Below are positions 53,199 to 62,403 of a stretch of 64,000 bases of DNA, piece by piece. Under the pieces are notes generated by a model. That model had not been told where the DNA came from. It saw nothing but the letters and a program-made list of their open reading frames with translations, and made no database searches. Source of the stretch: Pseudomonas sp. TH43 (GTDB lineage Bacteria > Pseudomonadota > Gammaproteobacteria > Pseudomonadales > Pseudomonadaceae); NCBI RefSeq assembly GCF_016650635.1, contig NZ_JAEKFI010000004.1:310001-374000 (forward strand), written 5' to 3'. Position 1 is the first letter of the stretch, and every line of letters begins with the position of its first letter. A program made the position numbers and the translations under genes.

Positions 53199-53313
53199 AA
53201 CAGGCGGTAAAACCCGCAAACACCCCGATACACAAACGATAACTATGTATCGCATGCACCGCTGAACAGCCGCGCACACTGAAAATCCTTTCAACGCCAA
53301 AAGGATTTTGCGC

Positions 53314-56300
53314 ATGTCTGACTCCCGTGCACGGGGCATTCACTTCGAGACCTTGAAAAAGGCCATCCCACCGGTGCTCCTGAAGGCTTCGGCGAAACGC
53401 CGCGCCGAGCTGCGCGAGACCAGACCGGTGCTCCCGGGCTGGTTCACCAGGGCTTCGTCCGATCAACAACAAGCGCTACAACACGCCACCGAAACCCTTC
53501 ACAGGCGACAAAACGCACGGGACGCCTTGTTCGACAAGATCCAGAGCATCGAAACCTTTGCAAAAAATCTGCTGGAACCTGAGCTGCACAAACTCGACGC
53601 GAGTTTCGATGCCGACAACACCTGGTTGCGCCTGTACGCGCCGAAAAGCCTCGGTATTTTCGGGCTCAAGAGCGAAGCGCTGACGGTCAAGACCTTGTCA
53701 CTGCTGCAAGCGGCCTTGCACAACTTTGAATACGACGAAACCCGGCCGGGCTTTTATGAGGAGAGTTCGTGTTTCATCAGCCGCCCGGATAACAACGGTC
53801 ACTTCGAACCGATAGTCACCCAGGTGCAGGTCGACACTTTCGCCCGTTTATGTCGGCGCCTGAACATCGGCGAGCAATACCAAAGCTATTTGAAGCACTT
53901 CCTGCGCCCACCGGATAATCGCCTGGTGGAAAACCTGTTGCGACAAATCAACAGCGCCTATCACAAGCAGTCCTTGCAGACTGCAGCCTGTCTGGCGCTG
54001 GTGAAAAAAGACATTCGGCAAGCCGACTACGATCTGCTGATGAAAGTCGTCAGCGGCGACAGCGTCATCATGGATGGCGACAAACAACTGCGTTTGCGTG
54101 GCCTGAGCATCATGGGATTACGCCTGAGCGAGTGCATGTTGTTCATGCCGTGCGAGTTTCAGCGCTACAGCAACGGCGCGCTGTTTGCGTGGATTCCTGG
54201 CGACCCCGAACATCCGCTCAAACGCTACCCCAGCTACCAGGCGTTCCAACAGGTACTGACCCGCCAACTGACCGCCCGTGCCATTGGCAGCGATAAAGGC
54301 GTCGATGCAGGCAAACCGACCGCCTACCAAATGTTTTTCAGCCGCTTCGTTGCACAAAAAGATCGGCCCTACTACTTCCGACGGTTCATCAAAACGGTCA
54401 ATGACGGCCCATCGCAGTCGTTCGTGGAAAAATGGCGCCATCATGAATGGGTGCAACTGGGTGAGCGGCTGATTGCGCACATCGACATTCCACCGCCACG
54501 TGACGTGGGTGTACGCCAGGAACCGATAGAGGCGCCGAACTTCCACATCATTGACTGCAACCTTCCGGGCAAAGGGCTCTGGGAGAATTTCGAGCTGTGG
54601 CCGGTGTTGCACGAGGCAGCCCTCGATCGACTGCTCAGCGATGCCAGGGTCATCGCTGTGCCCAACGCCGATGAAGATGCCAAGGCACGTTCGGAGCGCT
54701 GGGCCAATTACCTCAATATCGGCTTTATCACTTTCGGGGCTTTGGCGCTGGTAGTACCGGGGCTGGGCGAATTGATGCTGGTCATCACCGCCGGGCAATT
54801 GCTCGATGAAGTGCTCGAAGGCGCAGTGGAGCTGAGCGAAGGTGACCGACAGGCAGGCTGGGCCCACCTGACCGATGTGATCGAAAACCTCGCTACCGCC
54901 GCGGCACTGGCGCCAGTCTTTCACTACACCGTGTCACCCTTTATCGAGAACCTGAAAGCCGTCCGGTTGCCCAATGGTGCGACGCGACTATGGAAACCAG
55001 ACCTCAAGCCTTATCGCTTCACCGGCCCTTTCTCGCAGGATATCCCGCAAGACAACCAGGTCTTGTATGAGCACAGGGGCAAAACCCTGTTACGCGTGGA
55101 GCAGCATCATTACGAGGTTGCGAAACACCCGGCGACGGGCGAACTCCGCGTCCGACACCCGACCCGCACGAATGCGCTTGAATTGCCCGTTCGGCACAAC
55201 GGCGCGGGGAGCTATGTCATTGAAGGCGAAACACCGCGAGACTGGGATAACGCTACGTTGATGCGCCGTATTGGCCATCCGATAGATCCCTTCACTGATC
55301 CGCAACGACTCGAACTGATCCGCAAGACCAGCGCCACCTCCCCCGACGTGTTGCGCCGCATGTACCGCGACAACGCCGGCGTGCCGCCCCTGCTGGCTGA
55401 CACGTTGCAGCGCTTCACTCTCGAGCACGACGTCAGCGGCTTTGTAAATCAGGTCACGAGTAAAAACCCGTGGATGCAGGCGCTGGGCAAACGCGATACG
55501 GCCAGCCAGTTACAAGTCATCGAGGCGCAGGGGCTTTGGCCCGCCGATGTGTCGCTGCGACTCAAAGACAGCCGCGGCCAGACGCTTTGGCAATCGACTG
55601 CGGCGAAATCCGCTCAAGGCAAGAAACTGGTGGTTGAGTTGAGTGACCAGCAAATTGTTCAGGGGCAGGGTTTGTCCAGCATCCTGCAAACACTGGAGGC
55701 CAACGGCACACCGATGCTCATCGACAACGAAGAGCAACTGCAAGCACGCATCGCCAGCAGCGCGAAATCCTTGCGCAACGAGCTGTTTAATCAGCGTTAC
55801 GAAAATGATGAAACACCCGCCAGTCCAGCCAGACAACTGCTGAAACAGGCTCTGCCGAACTTGCCGGTGACGATCACCGACACCTTGTTGGGCAACGCAA
55901 CGCCGGGCGAACTCGACTTGATGAGCCAGCATCAACACCTGCCGTTGCGCCTGAAACAACTGGGCAATGAGCTGCAACTGGAAGCCCGTGCAACCCACGC
56001 CTGGCAAGGCTTCCATCATGACTGGCTGGCCACTGCCGACACCGAGCGACTGGCGCTCAACGCCTTGCGAATTCATAGCGATACGCTGGCGCAACTGCGT
56101 ATCGACATTCGCCAGCAATCGCTTGATGGCCTGCTGAACAGCAGCGTAGGGGCCGAAGATGCTGCCACCGTGCGTACGCTGATCAAGGATCAGGACTCCC
56201 GATACACGGCCTACGACGCTGAGGGGCAACCCCTGCAAGAACACGCCAGCGATCTTTTTCAATCAATTCTCGCTGCCCTGCCGAGCGAACAGCGCCAGGC

Positions 56301-58413
56301 GCTGGGTTATCGCCTCGATGACGCCGCAGGGTTCAAGCAATGGATTTTGGCCAAAACCGAACACCCGAGCGTACGCCGAACCTTGCTGGCCGAGCCACCG
56401 CTGAGAAGCACCGCAACGACGGAAACCATCAAATTGCTCGGCGGCCCCGGTTACTCCAGATCCGCGCAAACCCTGCACGAACGCGTTCAGGATATCTACC
56501 CGCACCTCAATGAAAACCAGGTGCAAGGGTTCGCTCAGGCATTGACCGCGCAAGGCGACGCCGAGGCTGGCATCCGGCGTATTGAAGAGGAACTCGACAC
56601 ACTGCGCGTGACCCTCAATACGTGGCGCTTCGAGCAGGTTGTCGATTGGGATGCCGGAGATGGCGGTACGCATAATCTGTCGTTCATGGTCGACGGTGGA
56701 CTGCATTTGTCGGAAAGGCTGATGGCCTGTTTCGAGCGTAAATTCACGGCGCCGGGCGAAGCCAGTATCACCCCGCAAACCGGTTACGCGCTGGACCTGT
56801 CCTCGGAACTGCGCCGCTATAACCTTGAGCACTGGTGGCAAAAACTGCCCGATCTGAAGCCCTGGCTCGAACAGATCACCAGCCTCACGCTCGACAACGT
56901 CCCACTCAATGAGGGGCCCACTGGATTGCTCGACGACTTCCGGCACGTGCGTCAATTGAGCGCCAGAAAGTGCGAGCTCAAGACTCTGCCAGACAGCATT
57001 GGCCGGATGCGCCAACTGGAAACCCTGCGCCTGTCGGGTAACCGCATTCAGTTGACGCCGGACACGCTCGAACAACTGAAAAACCTCACTCGCCTGCAGA
57101 CTTTGCGTCTGGACGAAAATCCCTTGGGGTTGACGCCGGATGTCAGTCGGATGCCGCGCTTGAGTATCTTGTCGCTGAACGACACCGGCCTGACGACCTG
57201 GCCCAAAGGGTTGTTTGAAAAGCGCCGGCCACGGCAATTTTTTCTCGACATGCTGGGTAATCCGATCAACGAAATCCCCCATGTTGTGTCGGGCTCCGAC
57301 AACGCCTTCATCGTTGCCCGTACCCGTCTGCTCACTGAGCAGCTCCCGGATGTTCAGCGCACCGTCTACGAGAATTATCGTAAGTCGGTGGGACTGATTC
57401 CCGAGCATGTTGCCTCTGCGACCACAACCGACATGCTGAAGCGCTGGCCGGCGAATGACGAGGTGCTGTTCCATCAAACACCCGGGCGCGGTATCTACCG
57501 CCCGGAGGCTTGGCCTGACCTCGCTTCAGAGCCTAACTCGGTGGGCTTCTTCAGGATTATCAATGACCTGCCCCGGTCGGCCGACTACCGCATGGGCGGG
57601 TCTGCACGGGAACAGCTGAGTGACCGTGTCTGGCGGATGATCCATGCCATTGATGTCGACAAAGACCTGCGTCAGGAGTTGTTCGACATGGCCACGTCGC
57701 CGGTCAACTGTCGGGATGCCGGTGCACAAGTGTTCAACCAGATGGGCATCAAAGTGCTGGCGACAGAGGCACGGCTCTCGTCAACTTCGCGAGAGATGCT
57801 TGAGCCAAAACTGGTGACATTGGCCAGAGGCGCGACCCGACTGGATCATGTCAACGATATCGCTCAGGCCGACATCAGCAGCCGTGGGGGCGACCCGGAC
57901 GTGGTCGAGGTCTATCTGGCTTATCAAACCGGTTTGGCCGCCCGTCTGCAGTTGCCGTGGCAATCGCAGAACATGCTGTTTCGCCTGACCGCCGGCGTAA
58001 GTGAGGCGAAAATCGATCAAGCCTTTGAAACCGTGAAAGCGATGGAGGTGGGTGACGGCTTGATCAACAGCATGCTGGAGCAACCGTTCTGGGCTGACTT
58101 CCTGCGCGAGGCCTACCCCGATCAGTATTACGCCAATAAAACCCGCTTTGAGGAAAAAGCCTCGCAGCTCGACGACTTGCGTACCGCGCAGGCTGAATGG
58201 GCGGGCTCCACGGAGCCCTATCTGCAAAAAACGGCGTTACGCGACAAGATCAAGGATCTGGCGAGATTGCTCGCCGTGCCCAAAGAGCAAGTGCTGACCG
58301 GGCAGCCGATGCCGGACTCGCTGTACGAGCGGCTGTTTAGCGATCTGGGTGACCAGGAACAACAACTCAGCCGCCAGCAGACCCGCGATGCCCTGAAAAA
58401 AATCGGTCTTTGA
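53314..58413 (+). CDS. Giant LRR/NEL-domain (E3 ubiquitin ligase-type) effector-like protein
   Basis: A 1699-residue protein. N-terminal ~1-470: DUF6543-like region found in Pseudomonas dermonecrotic-toxin-like proteins; a hydrophobic hairpin at ~470-500 (FGALALVVPGLGELMLVITA); a long middle region; leucine-rich repeats at ~1188-1325 (RQLETLRLSGNRIQ, RLQTLRLDENPL, RLSILSLNDTGL); and a C-terminal NEL domain with the CxD catalytic motif, Cys1466 in SPVNCRDAGAQVF. NEL proteins ubiquitinate host targets after secretion. Start ATG 53314 follows AAAAGGA. No secretion gene is in the window, and the route is unknown. Confidence 0.85.
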   Translation: MSDSRARGIHFETLKKAIPPVLLKASAKRRAELRETRPVLPGWFTRASSDQQQALQHATETLHRRQNARDALFDKIQSIETFAKNLLEPELHKLDASFDADNTWLRLYAPKSLGIFGLKSEALTVKTLSLLQAALHNFEYDETRPGFYEESSCFISRPDNNGHFEPIVTQVQVDTFARLCRRLNIGEQYQSYLKHFLRPPDNRLVENLLRQINSAYHKQSLQTAACLALVKKDIRQADYDLLMKVVSGDSVIMDGDKQLRLRGLSIMGLRLSECMLFMPCEFQRYSNGALFAWIPGDPEHPLKRYPSYQAFQQVLTRQLTARAIGSDKGVDAGKPTAYQMFFSRFVAQKDRPYYFRRFIKTVNDGPSQSFVEKWRHHEWVQLGERLIAHIDIPPPRDVGVRQEPIEAPNFHIIDCNLPGKGLWENFELWPVLHEAALDRLLSDARVIAVPNADEDAKARSERWANYLNIGFITFGALALVVPGLGELMLVITAGQLLDEVLEGAVELSEGDRQAGWAHLTDVIENLATAAALAPVFHYTVSPFIENLKAVRLPNGATRLWKPDLKPYRFTGPFSQDIPQDNQVLYEHRGKTLLRVEQHHYEVAKHPATGELRVRHPTRTNALELPVRHNGAGSYVIEGETPRDWDNATLMRRIGHPIDPFTDPQRLELIRKTSATSPDVLRRMYRDNAGVPPLLADTLQRFTLEHDVSGFVNQVTSKNPWMQALGKRDTASQLQVIEAQGLWPADVSLRLKDSRGQTLWQSTAAKSAQGKKLVVELSDQQIVQGQGLSSILQTLEANGTPMLIDNEEQLQARIASSAKSLRNELFNQRYENDETPASPARQLLKQALPNLPVTITDTLLGNATPGELDLMSQHQHLPLRLKQLGNELQLEARATHAWQGFHHDWLATADTERLALNALRIHSDTLAQLRIDIRQQSLDGLLNSSVGAEDAATVRTLIKDQDSRYTAYDAEGQPLQEHASDLFQSILAALPSEQRQALGYRLDDAAGFKQWILAKTEHPSVRRTLLAEPPLRSTATTETIKLLGGPGYSRSAQTLHERVQDIYPHLNENQVQGFAQALTAQGDAEAGIRRIEEELDTLRVTLNTWRFEQVVDWDAGDGGTHNLSFMVDGGLHLSERLMACFERKFTAPGEASITPQTGYALDLSSELRRYNLEHWWQKLPDLKPWLEQITSLTLDNVPLNEGPTGLLDDFRHVRQLSARKCELKTLPDSIGRMRQLETLRLSGNRIQLTPDTLEQLKNLTRLQTLRLDENPLGLTPDVSRMPRLSILSLNDTGLTTWPKGLFEKRRPRQFFLDMLGNPINEIPHVVSGSDNAFIVARTRLLTEQLPDVQRTVYENYRKSVGLIPEHVASATTTDMLKRWPANDEVLFHQTPGRGIYRPEAWPDLASEPNSVGFFRIINDLPRSADYRMGGSAREQLSDRVWRMIHAIDVDKDLRQELFDMATSPVNCRDAGAQVFNQMGIKVLATEARLSSTSREMLEPKLVTLARGATRLDHVNDIAQADISSRGGDPDVVEVYLAYQTGLAARLQLPWQSQNMLFRLTAGVSEAKIDQAFETVKAMEVGDGLINSMLEQPFWADFLREAYPDQYYANKTRFEEKASQLDDLRTAQAEWAGSTEPYLQKTALRDKIKDLARLLAVPKEQVLTGQPMPDSLYERLFSDLGDQEQQLSRQQTRDALKKIGL

Positions 58414-58424
58414 AACGACCCTGA

Positions 58425-58466
58425 CCGGGTGAATCCGCAGACCACCACTGCTGTGGTTTCACCCGA
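58425..58466. terminator. Hairpin between convergent NEL and fimbrial genes
   Basis: CGGGTGAA ... TTCACCCG outer stem with inner ACCAC/GTGGT, no T tract; probably a shared transcription end. Confidence 0.5.
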
Positions 58467-59717
58467 TCACCCGACCTCGGAATCCCAGATCACGGTGACA
58501 TTGCCTTTATACGTTGCCGCCTCGCGAGAGAGCATGTCGGCCACGTCGCCTTGCTCGATGCCGAAGTGCAGCGTCCCTGGTTTGCGATCAACGTAAATAC
58601 CGGGCTGGAACAGTTCGGTGCCCACGCCGCTGACCCGCAGCGGTTGGCGGATCACTGCGCGCCCGCCCTCGGTTGTCAGGCCCGAGGGCAGTGTTACGGC
58701 AACTTGCAGAGGGGCCTGATTGCCCGCGGGATCTTGCACCGCGCAGGTGTCGCCTGCGGGGTACGTGTACTGACATTGCATCTGCATCTTGAAGCGAGAG
58801 CTGGTCGAAATATTGAAAGTCTGATCGCGCAGCAGCCGAGTAGGCTTGCGCCCCTGACTTAACCAGGCCTGCCAGCCACCTTGTGGCACCAACTCCACAC
58901 GAGTGCCTCCGGGAGGAATATCCACCTTGAGCGTGTGCTGAACCTCCAGCTCAAAGTTCAACGTCAGCGCGGAACTGGACGGCAGCATGATGTCGCCAAA
59001 GTCGAAATCAGCTCTGGGACCCAACGTGTAGGTCAGATGGCCAACATACACTCCCGAGGACATTTCCAACGGTTTCGGGGTTTCCAGTTCGTAAGCGAAG
59101 TCCAGGTAGTCATAACGCAGCCAAGGAATATCAAACCTCGCCTGCCGAGAGCACACACCTTGGTTGGGCGTCTTCCAGAAAAACTTGTAGGCGTGATTCC
59201 AATAAAACGCCACACCACTGTAGGTACAAGGTAGCGGAGTGTTTACCCATGTTCCGTCCCACAACTTCCAGTGTGCCTCCCGGTAATCAGGTTGGGGCCC
59301 CACCAGTTTCATGATGTCTTCGGTCACATACGTTGAGCCCAGGCCTGCGATGCGAACTTTCAGGGTCTTGGTTTCCCCCGTTCCCAGATGAGTCACCGTC
59401 AGATCTCGCCACTGAGTCGGGACCTCGAACATGGCGCCCTGACGGATTGAGCCGTGATTGGCCAAAATCGGTGCTTGCGAATTGAACTGGATGGGCACCT
59501 GCAAACTGAACATTTCATTGTCTTTACATTGCTGGGGGGCCTGCGCGCAATATCCACTGGCCGGCGTGTCGTTGGTAAATTTATTGCGCAGCGGATGAGC
59601 CGAGTCCGGTTTGAACGAAGCATTGATCAAGACCTGCTCGGCATTGGCCGATGACAGCCCCACAAACAGCAGAATCAGCGAGCCTGCCCATCGCTGGAAA
59701 ACGCGTAAAACCTTCAT
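58467..59717 (-). CDS. CS1/CFA-type fimbrial tip adhesin, paralogue 2 (CfaE/CblD-like)
   Basis: A 416-residue exported protein: signal peptide ~1-26 (ends SANA), an N-terminal adhesin domain with cysteines (SGYCAQAPQQCKDNEMFSLQVP), and a C-terminal pilin-like domain that fits into the fibre. The last 92 residues (from CAVQDPAGNQ to the end) differ from the neighbouring paralogue at only four positions, while the first ~300 are far more diverged. Last gene of the fimbrial operon; it begins ~59 bases after the first adhesin. Confidence 0.82.
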   Translation of the reverse strand: MKVLRVFQRWAGSLILLFVGLSSANAEQVLINASFKPDSAHPLRNKFTNDTPASGYCAQAPQQCKDNEMFSLQVPIQFNSQAPILANHGSIRQGAMFEVPTQWRDLTVTHLGTGETKTLKVRIAGLGSTYVTEDIMKLVGPQPDYREAHWKLWDGTWVNTPLPCTYSGVAFYWNHAYKFFWKTPNQGVCSRQARFDIPWLRYDYLDFAYELETPKPLEMSSGVYVGHLTYTLGPRADFDFGDIMLPSSSALTLNFELEVQHTLKVDIPPGGTRVELVPQGGWQAWLSQGRKPTRLLRDQTFNISTSSRFKMQMQCQYTYPAGDTCAVQDPAGNQAPLQVAVTLPSGLTTEGGRAVIRQPLRVSGVGTELFQPGIYVDRKPGTLHFGIEQGDVADMLSREAATYKGNVTVIWDSEVG

Positions 59718-59776
59718 GCATTAAACCTCTTGGGAACCGCCGAACAGCGCTTGGATCAATGATTGTCTTTGCTTGT

Positions 59777-61024
59777 TTATCCGACCTCGGAATCCCAGAT
59801 CACGGTGACGTTGCCCTTATACGTAGCGGCCTCGCGAGACAGCATGTTGGCCACATCACCCTGTTCGATGTCGAAGTGCAGCGTTCCCGGTTTGCGATCG
59901 ACGTAAATGCCGGGCTGGAACATTTCGGTGCCCACGCCGCTGACGCGCAGCGGCTGGCGGATCACGGCGCGTCCGCCTTCGGTTGTCAGGCCTGCGGGCA
60001 GCGTTACCGCGACTTGAAGTGGTGCCTGATTACCCGCAGGGTCTTGCACCGCGCAAGTGTCACCTGCGTCGTACTGACATCGCATCTGCATCTTGAAGCG
60101 CGAACTGGTCCAGAGATTGAAGGTTTGATCGCGGAACAATCGCGTCGGCTTGCGAGCCTGGTCAAGCCATGCCTGCCATCCGCCCTGCGGGGTCAATTCA
60201 ATCGTGGTGCCACCGGGTGGAATTTCGACTTTGAGCATGTGCTCGACGATCAGGGTGAAGTTCAACCGGAGCAGATTGTCATTGGGGATCATCAGATCGC
60301 CCATGTCGAAGTCCATGCCTGGTCCAACCGTGTAGTCAATGCTCCCGTAATATCGACCCGACTTCATCGTCAGCGGCTTAGGCGTGCGCAACTCGTAGCC
60401 ATAAACAAAATACTGATAGTGGAAAATCGGAATGGTGAACCGTGCCTGCTTCGCACACGTCCCGGCATTGACTGGTACTTTCCAGAAGCTGTTGTAGCCA
60501 TGAAAACCCGCCGTCGCGCTACCAACACCCAAACACGGGGCGGGTGCCTCTCGCCACGCACCTCCGGTCCACAAAAGACTCCACGCCGCCCTGTAGTCAT
60601 CCCCGGCCTGGCCTTCCACGATGACCGTCACCGCCTCAGAAAGGCCTGACTCATGACCGATGCCCGCAATCCGGATTTCCACCGTTTCTTGAGCACCGGA
60701 TTCATGCTCGACTTGAATCTTCTGCCAATGCGAAGGCACTTTGGCCATCCCGCCTAGCCGCGGATCGGTGTGAAAAGCCTGAATCGGGCCGCTGGATCTG
60801 AAAGTGATGGGCGCTATCAGACTGAACAGGCCCTCCGGTGTGCATTGATGTGGAAGTTGAAGGCAAAAACCCTCCGAACGCGTCTGGTTAACGAACTCGT
60901 TGTTTTGCGGGTTGGCCGAGTCCGGCCGAAACAGCGCTTCGATATTTTTCTCGGCCGCCGACGCCGACGTTACGGCAACACTCGCCAGCCATGCGACGAT
61001 CACGCGTCCTGACAAATTGATCAT
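59777..61024 (-). CDS. CS1/CFA-type fimbrial tip adhesin, paralogue 1 (CfaE/CblD-like)
   Basis: A 415-residue exported protein with signal peptide ~1-24 (ends SASAA). The adhesin domain has LFRPDSANPQNNEFVNQTRS and GFCLQLPHQCTPEGLFSLIAP, the same frame as the neighbour; PPGGTTIELTPQGGWQAWLDQARKPTRLFRDQTFN is shared with it almost unchanged. ATG 61024 is chosen because GGAAG lies at good distance; the upstream in-frame start at 61042 does not. It is placed between the pilin and the second adhesin gene, as expected for a tip protein of alpha-fimbriae. Confidence 0.83.
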   Translation of the reverse strand: MINLSGRVIVAWLASVAVTSASAAEKNIEALFRPDSANPQNNEFVNQTRSEGFCLQLPHQCTPEGLFSLIAPITFRSSGPIQAFHTDPRLGGMAKVPSHWQKIQVEHESGAQETVEIRIAGIGHESGLSEAVTVIVEGQAGDDYRAAWSLLWTGGAWREAPAPCLGVGSATAGFHGYNSFWKVPVNAGTCAKQARFTIPIFHYQYFVYGYELRTPKPLTMKSGRYYGSIDYTVGPGMDFDMGDLMIPNDNLLRLNFTLIVEHMLKVEIPPGGTTIELTPQGGWQAWLDQARKPTRLFRDQTFNLWTSSRFKMQMRCQYDAGDTCAVQDPAGNQAPLQVAVTLPAGLTTEGGRAVIRQPLRVSGVGTEMFQPGIYVDRKPGTLHFDIEQGDVANMLSREAATYKGNVTVIWDSEVG

Positions 61025-61059
61025 GATTGCTTCCTGCTCCATCCGGGCGTTAGGGGTTA

Positions 61060-61560
61060 TCAGGCACCCGGCAAAACGGCGTTGAACATCATGTTGACGT
61101 TGCCGAAATATTTTCCCGGTTTGTAAACGCCATCGTCCGGCGGCTGTGGGGTGATTTCCAACAGCACGCGTTTTCCCTGCCGGCCATCGGCCGAAGACAC
61201 CACCTCGACCGCTTCGCCAACCTTCAGCGCTTTGCCGTTGAACACCACCTGCAGACCGATATCGTGGCGGTCGTCGCCATTGGACAGATAAGCCAAACCC
61301 TCCAGGCGCGCTTCAATCGCACCGCCCTCGTTCTTCACATCAAAATCCTTGCGCAGTCCGCCGAGCGTCGAGTTCAGCAAACTCCACTGCAAGCGCTGTT
61401 CGCGGCTGATCCAGCCGGGGTCGGCCGGCAACACATGAAACCTGGAAGTGGGAATGCTCACCGACACTTCAAACTCATGTTCCTCACGCGCCGCATGGGC
61501 GCAAGTGCAGGCCAGCACCAACCCGGTTAGCGCCACCAGTGCAACTTTTCGCCTGTTCAT
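61060..61560 (-). CDS. CS1-type fimbrial major pilin
   Basis: A 166-residue exported subunit: signal peptide ~1-23 (ends AHA), mature N-terminus REEHEFEVSVSIPTSRFHVLPADP, which resembles the donor-strand peptide of CS1/CFA pilins, and a C-terminal GKYFGNVNMMFNAVL strand. No cysteines in the mature part, as typical for this class. Located between chaperone and adhesin. Confidence 0.85.
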   Translation of the reverse strand: MNRRKVALVALTGLVLACTCAHAAREEHEFEVSVSIPTSRFHVLPADPGWISREQRLQWSLLNSTLGGLRKDFDVKNEGGAIEARLEGLAYLSNGDDRHDIGLQVVFNGKALKVGEAVEVVSSADGRQGKRVLLEITPQPPDDGVYKPGKYFGNVNMMFNAVLPGA

Positions 61561-61592
61561 GATTGATCCTCTGCCTCCGAATGGCGTGACGT

Positions 61593-62330
61593 CTACCCCT
61601 TCACTTCGACCTTCTTTTTCGCCGCGCCTTCTATCACGGTGAAGCGGTAATGACGCCCGGCCTGTTTGTCGAAACGAAAAGTGCGCCCCGCCAGGATGTG
61701 GTGTTTGGTGGTTGGCTGGCAGTCCTGCTCATTGCCCGCAACACAGTCCTTGAATTCGTCGATGACCACGACGCTGTTGCCGTTATTGCGGATTTGATAC
61801 TGGCCGCTGCCGTCGTCGATCACGCTGTCGAACCGAGTATTTTTCGGCCGGACAAAGAACACCGTGCCGTAACCCGCCAACACCGTCACGCCCGCCGCCA
61901 AGTCCTTTTTGTAGTCCGTCTGTTCTTCGTCAGTGAGTGCAAACTCATCGGCTTTTTCGGGAACCACCGGAACAAACCGGACGCGGAAATAGCGCTCTTT
62001 TTCCCGCTCGCCCATGTACAGCAAACGCGTGCCTTGGGTGCCGTTGGCCGGGACGATCAGGCGTGCCGGGCTGGCCATCAAACCGTCACGAGCGCTGGCG
62101 CCGGCGGGAGTTTGCAGGGGGATTTCTCGGGCGGCGCCTTGCTCATCGAAGATCATTTCGAGAATGTTGATCCTGATAAAAGCCGTGCTGTCGCCACCGT
62201 TGTACACGCGTTTGAGGTACGTACTTTTATCGCCGTCCAGATAGTCATAAACCACCCCGACATTGATTTGCGGGGCGGCCACAGCAACTTGCGCGCACAG
62301 GTAAAAACCAACTGCCAACAAACGTTTCAT
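61593..62330 (-). CDS. Alpha-fimbrial periplasmic chaperone (CfaA-like)
   Basis: A 245-residue periplasmic chaperone with signal peptide ~1-19 (ends VAVAA). INVGVVYDYLDGDKSTYLKRVYNGGDSTAFIRI is the first-domain strand, with LIVPANGTQGTRLLYMGEREKERYFRVRF for subunit binding. ATG 62330 is chosen (MKRLLAVGFYLCAQ); the frame is open to 62468, overlapping the usher. It holds pilins and adhesins in a fold-competent state and hands them to the usher encoded upstream. Confidence 0.87.
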   Translation of the reverse strand: MKRLLAVGFYLCAQVAVAAPQINVGVVYDYLDGDKSTYLKRVYNGGDSTAFIRINILEMIFDEQGAAREIPLQTPAGASARDGLMASPARLIVPANGTQGTRLLYMGEREKERYFRVRFVPVVPEKADEFALTDEEQTDYKKDLAAGVTVLAGYGTVFFVRPKNTRFDSVIDDGSGQYQIRNNGNSVVVIDEFKDCVAGNEQDCQPTTKHHILAGRTFRFDKQAGRHYRFTVIEGAAKKKVEVKG

Positions 62331-62403
62331 ATTTGATTTGCCTCTGTATTTGCAACACAGCCACATCGGGCTGCAACAGCGAGTGAGCGGGTTAAAGGCA
62401 GCA

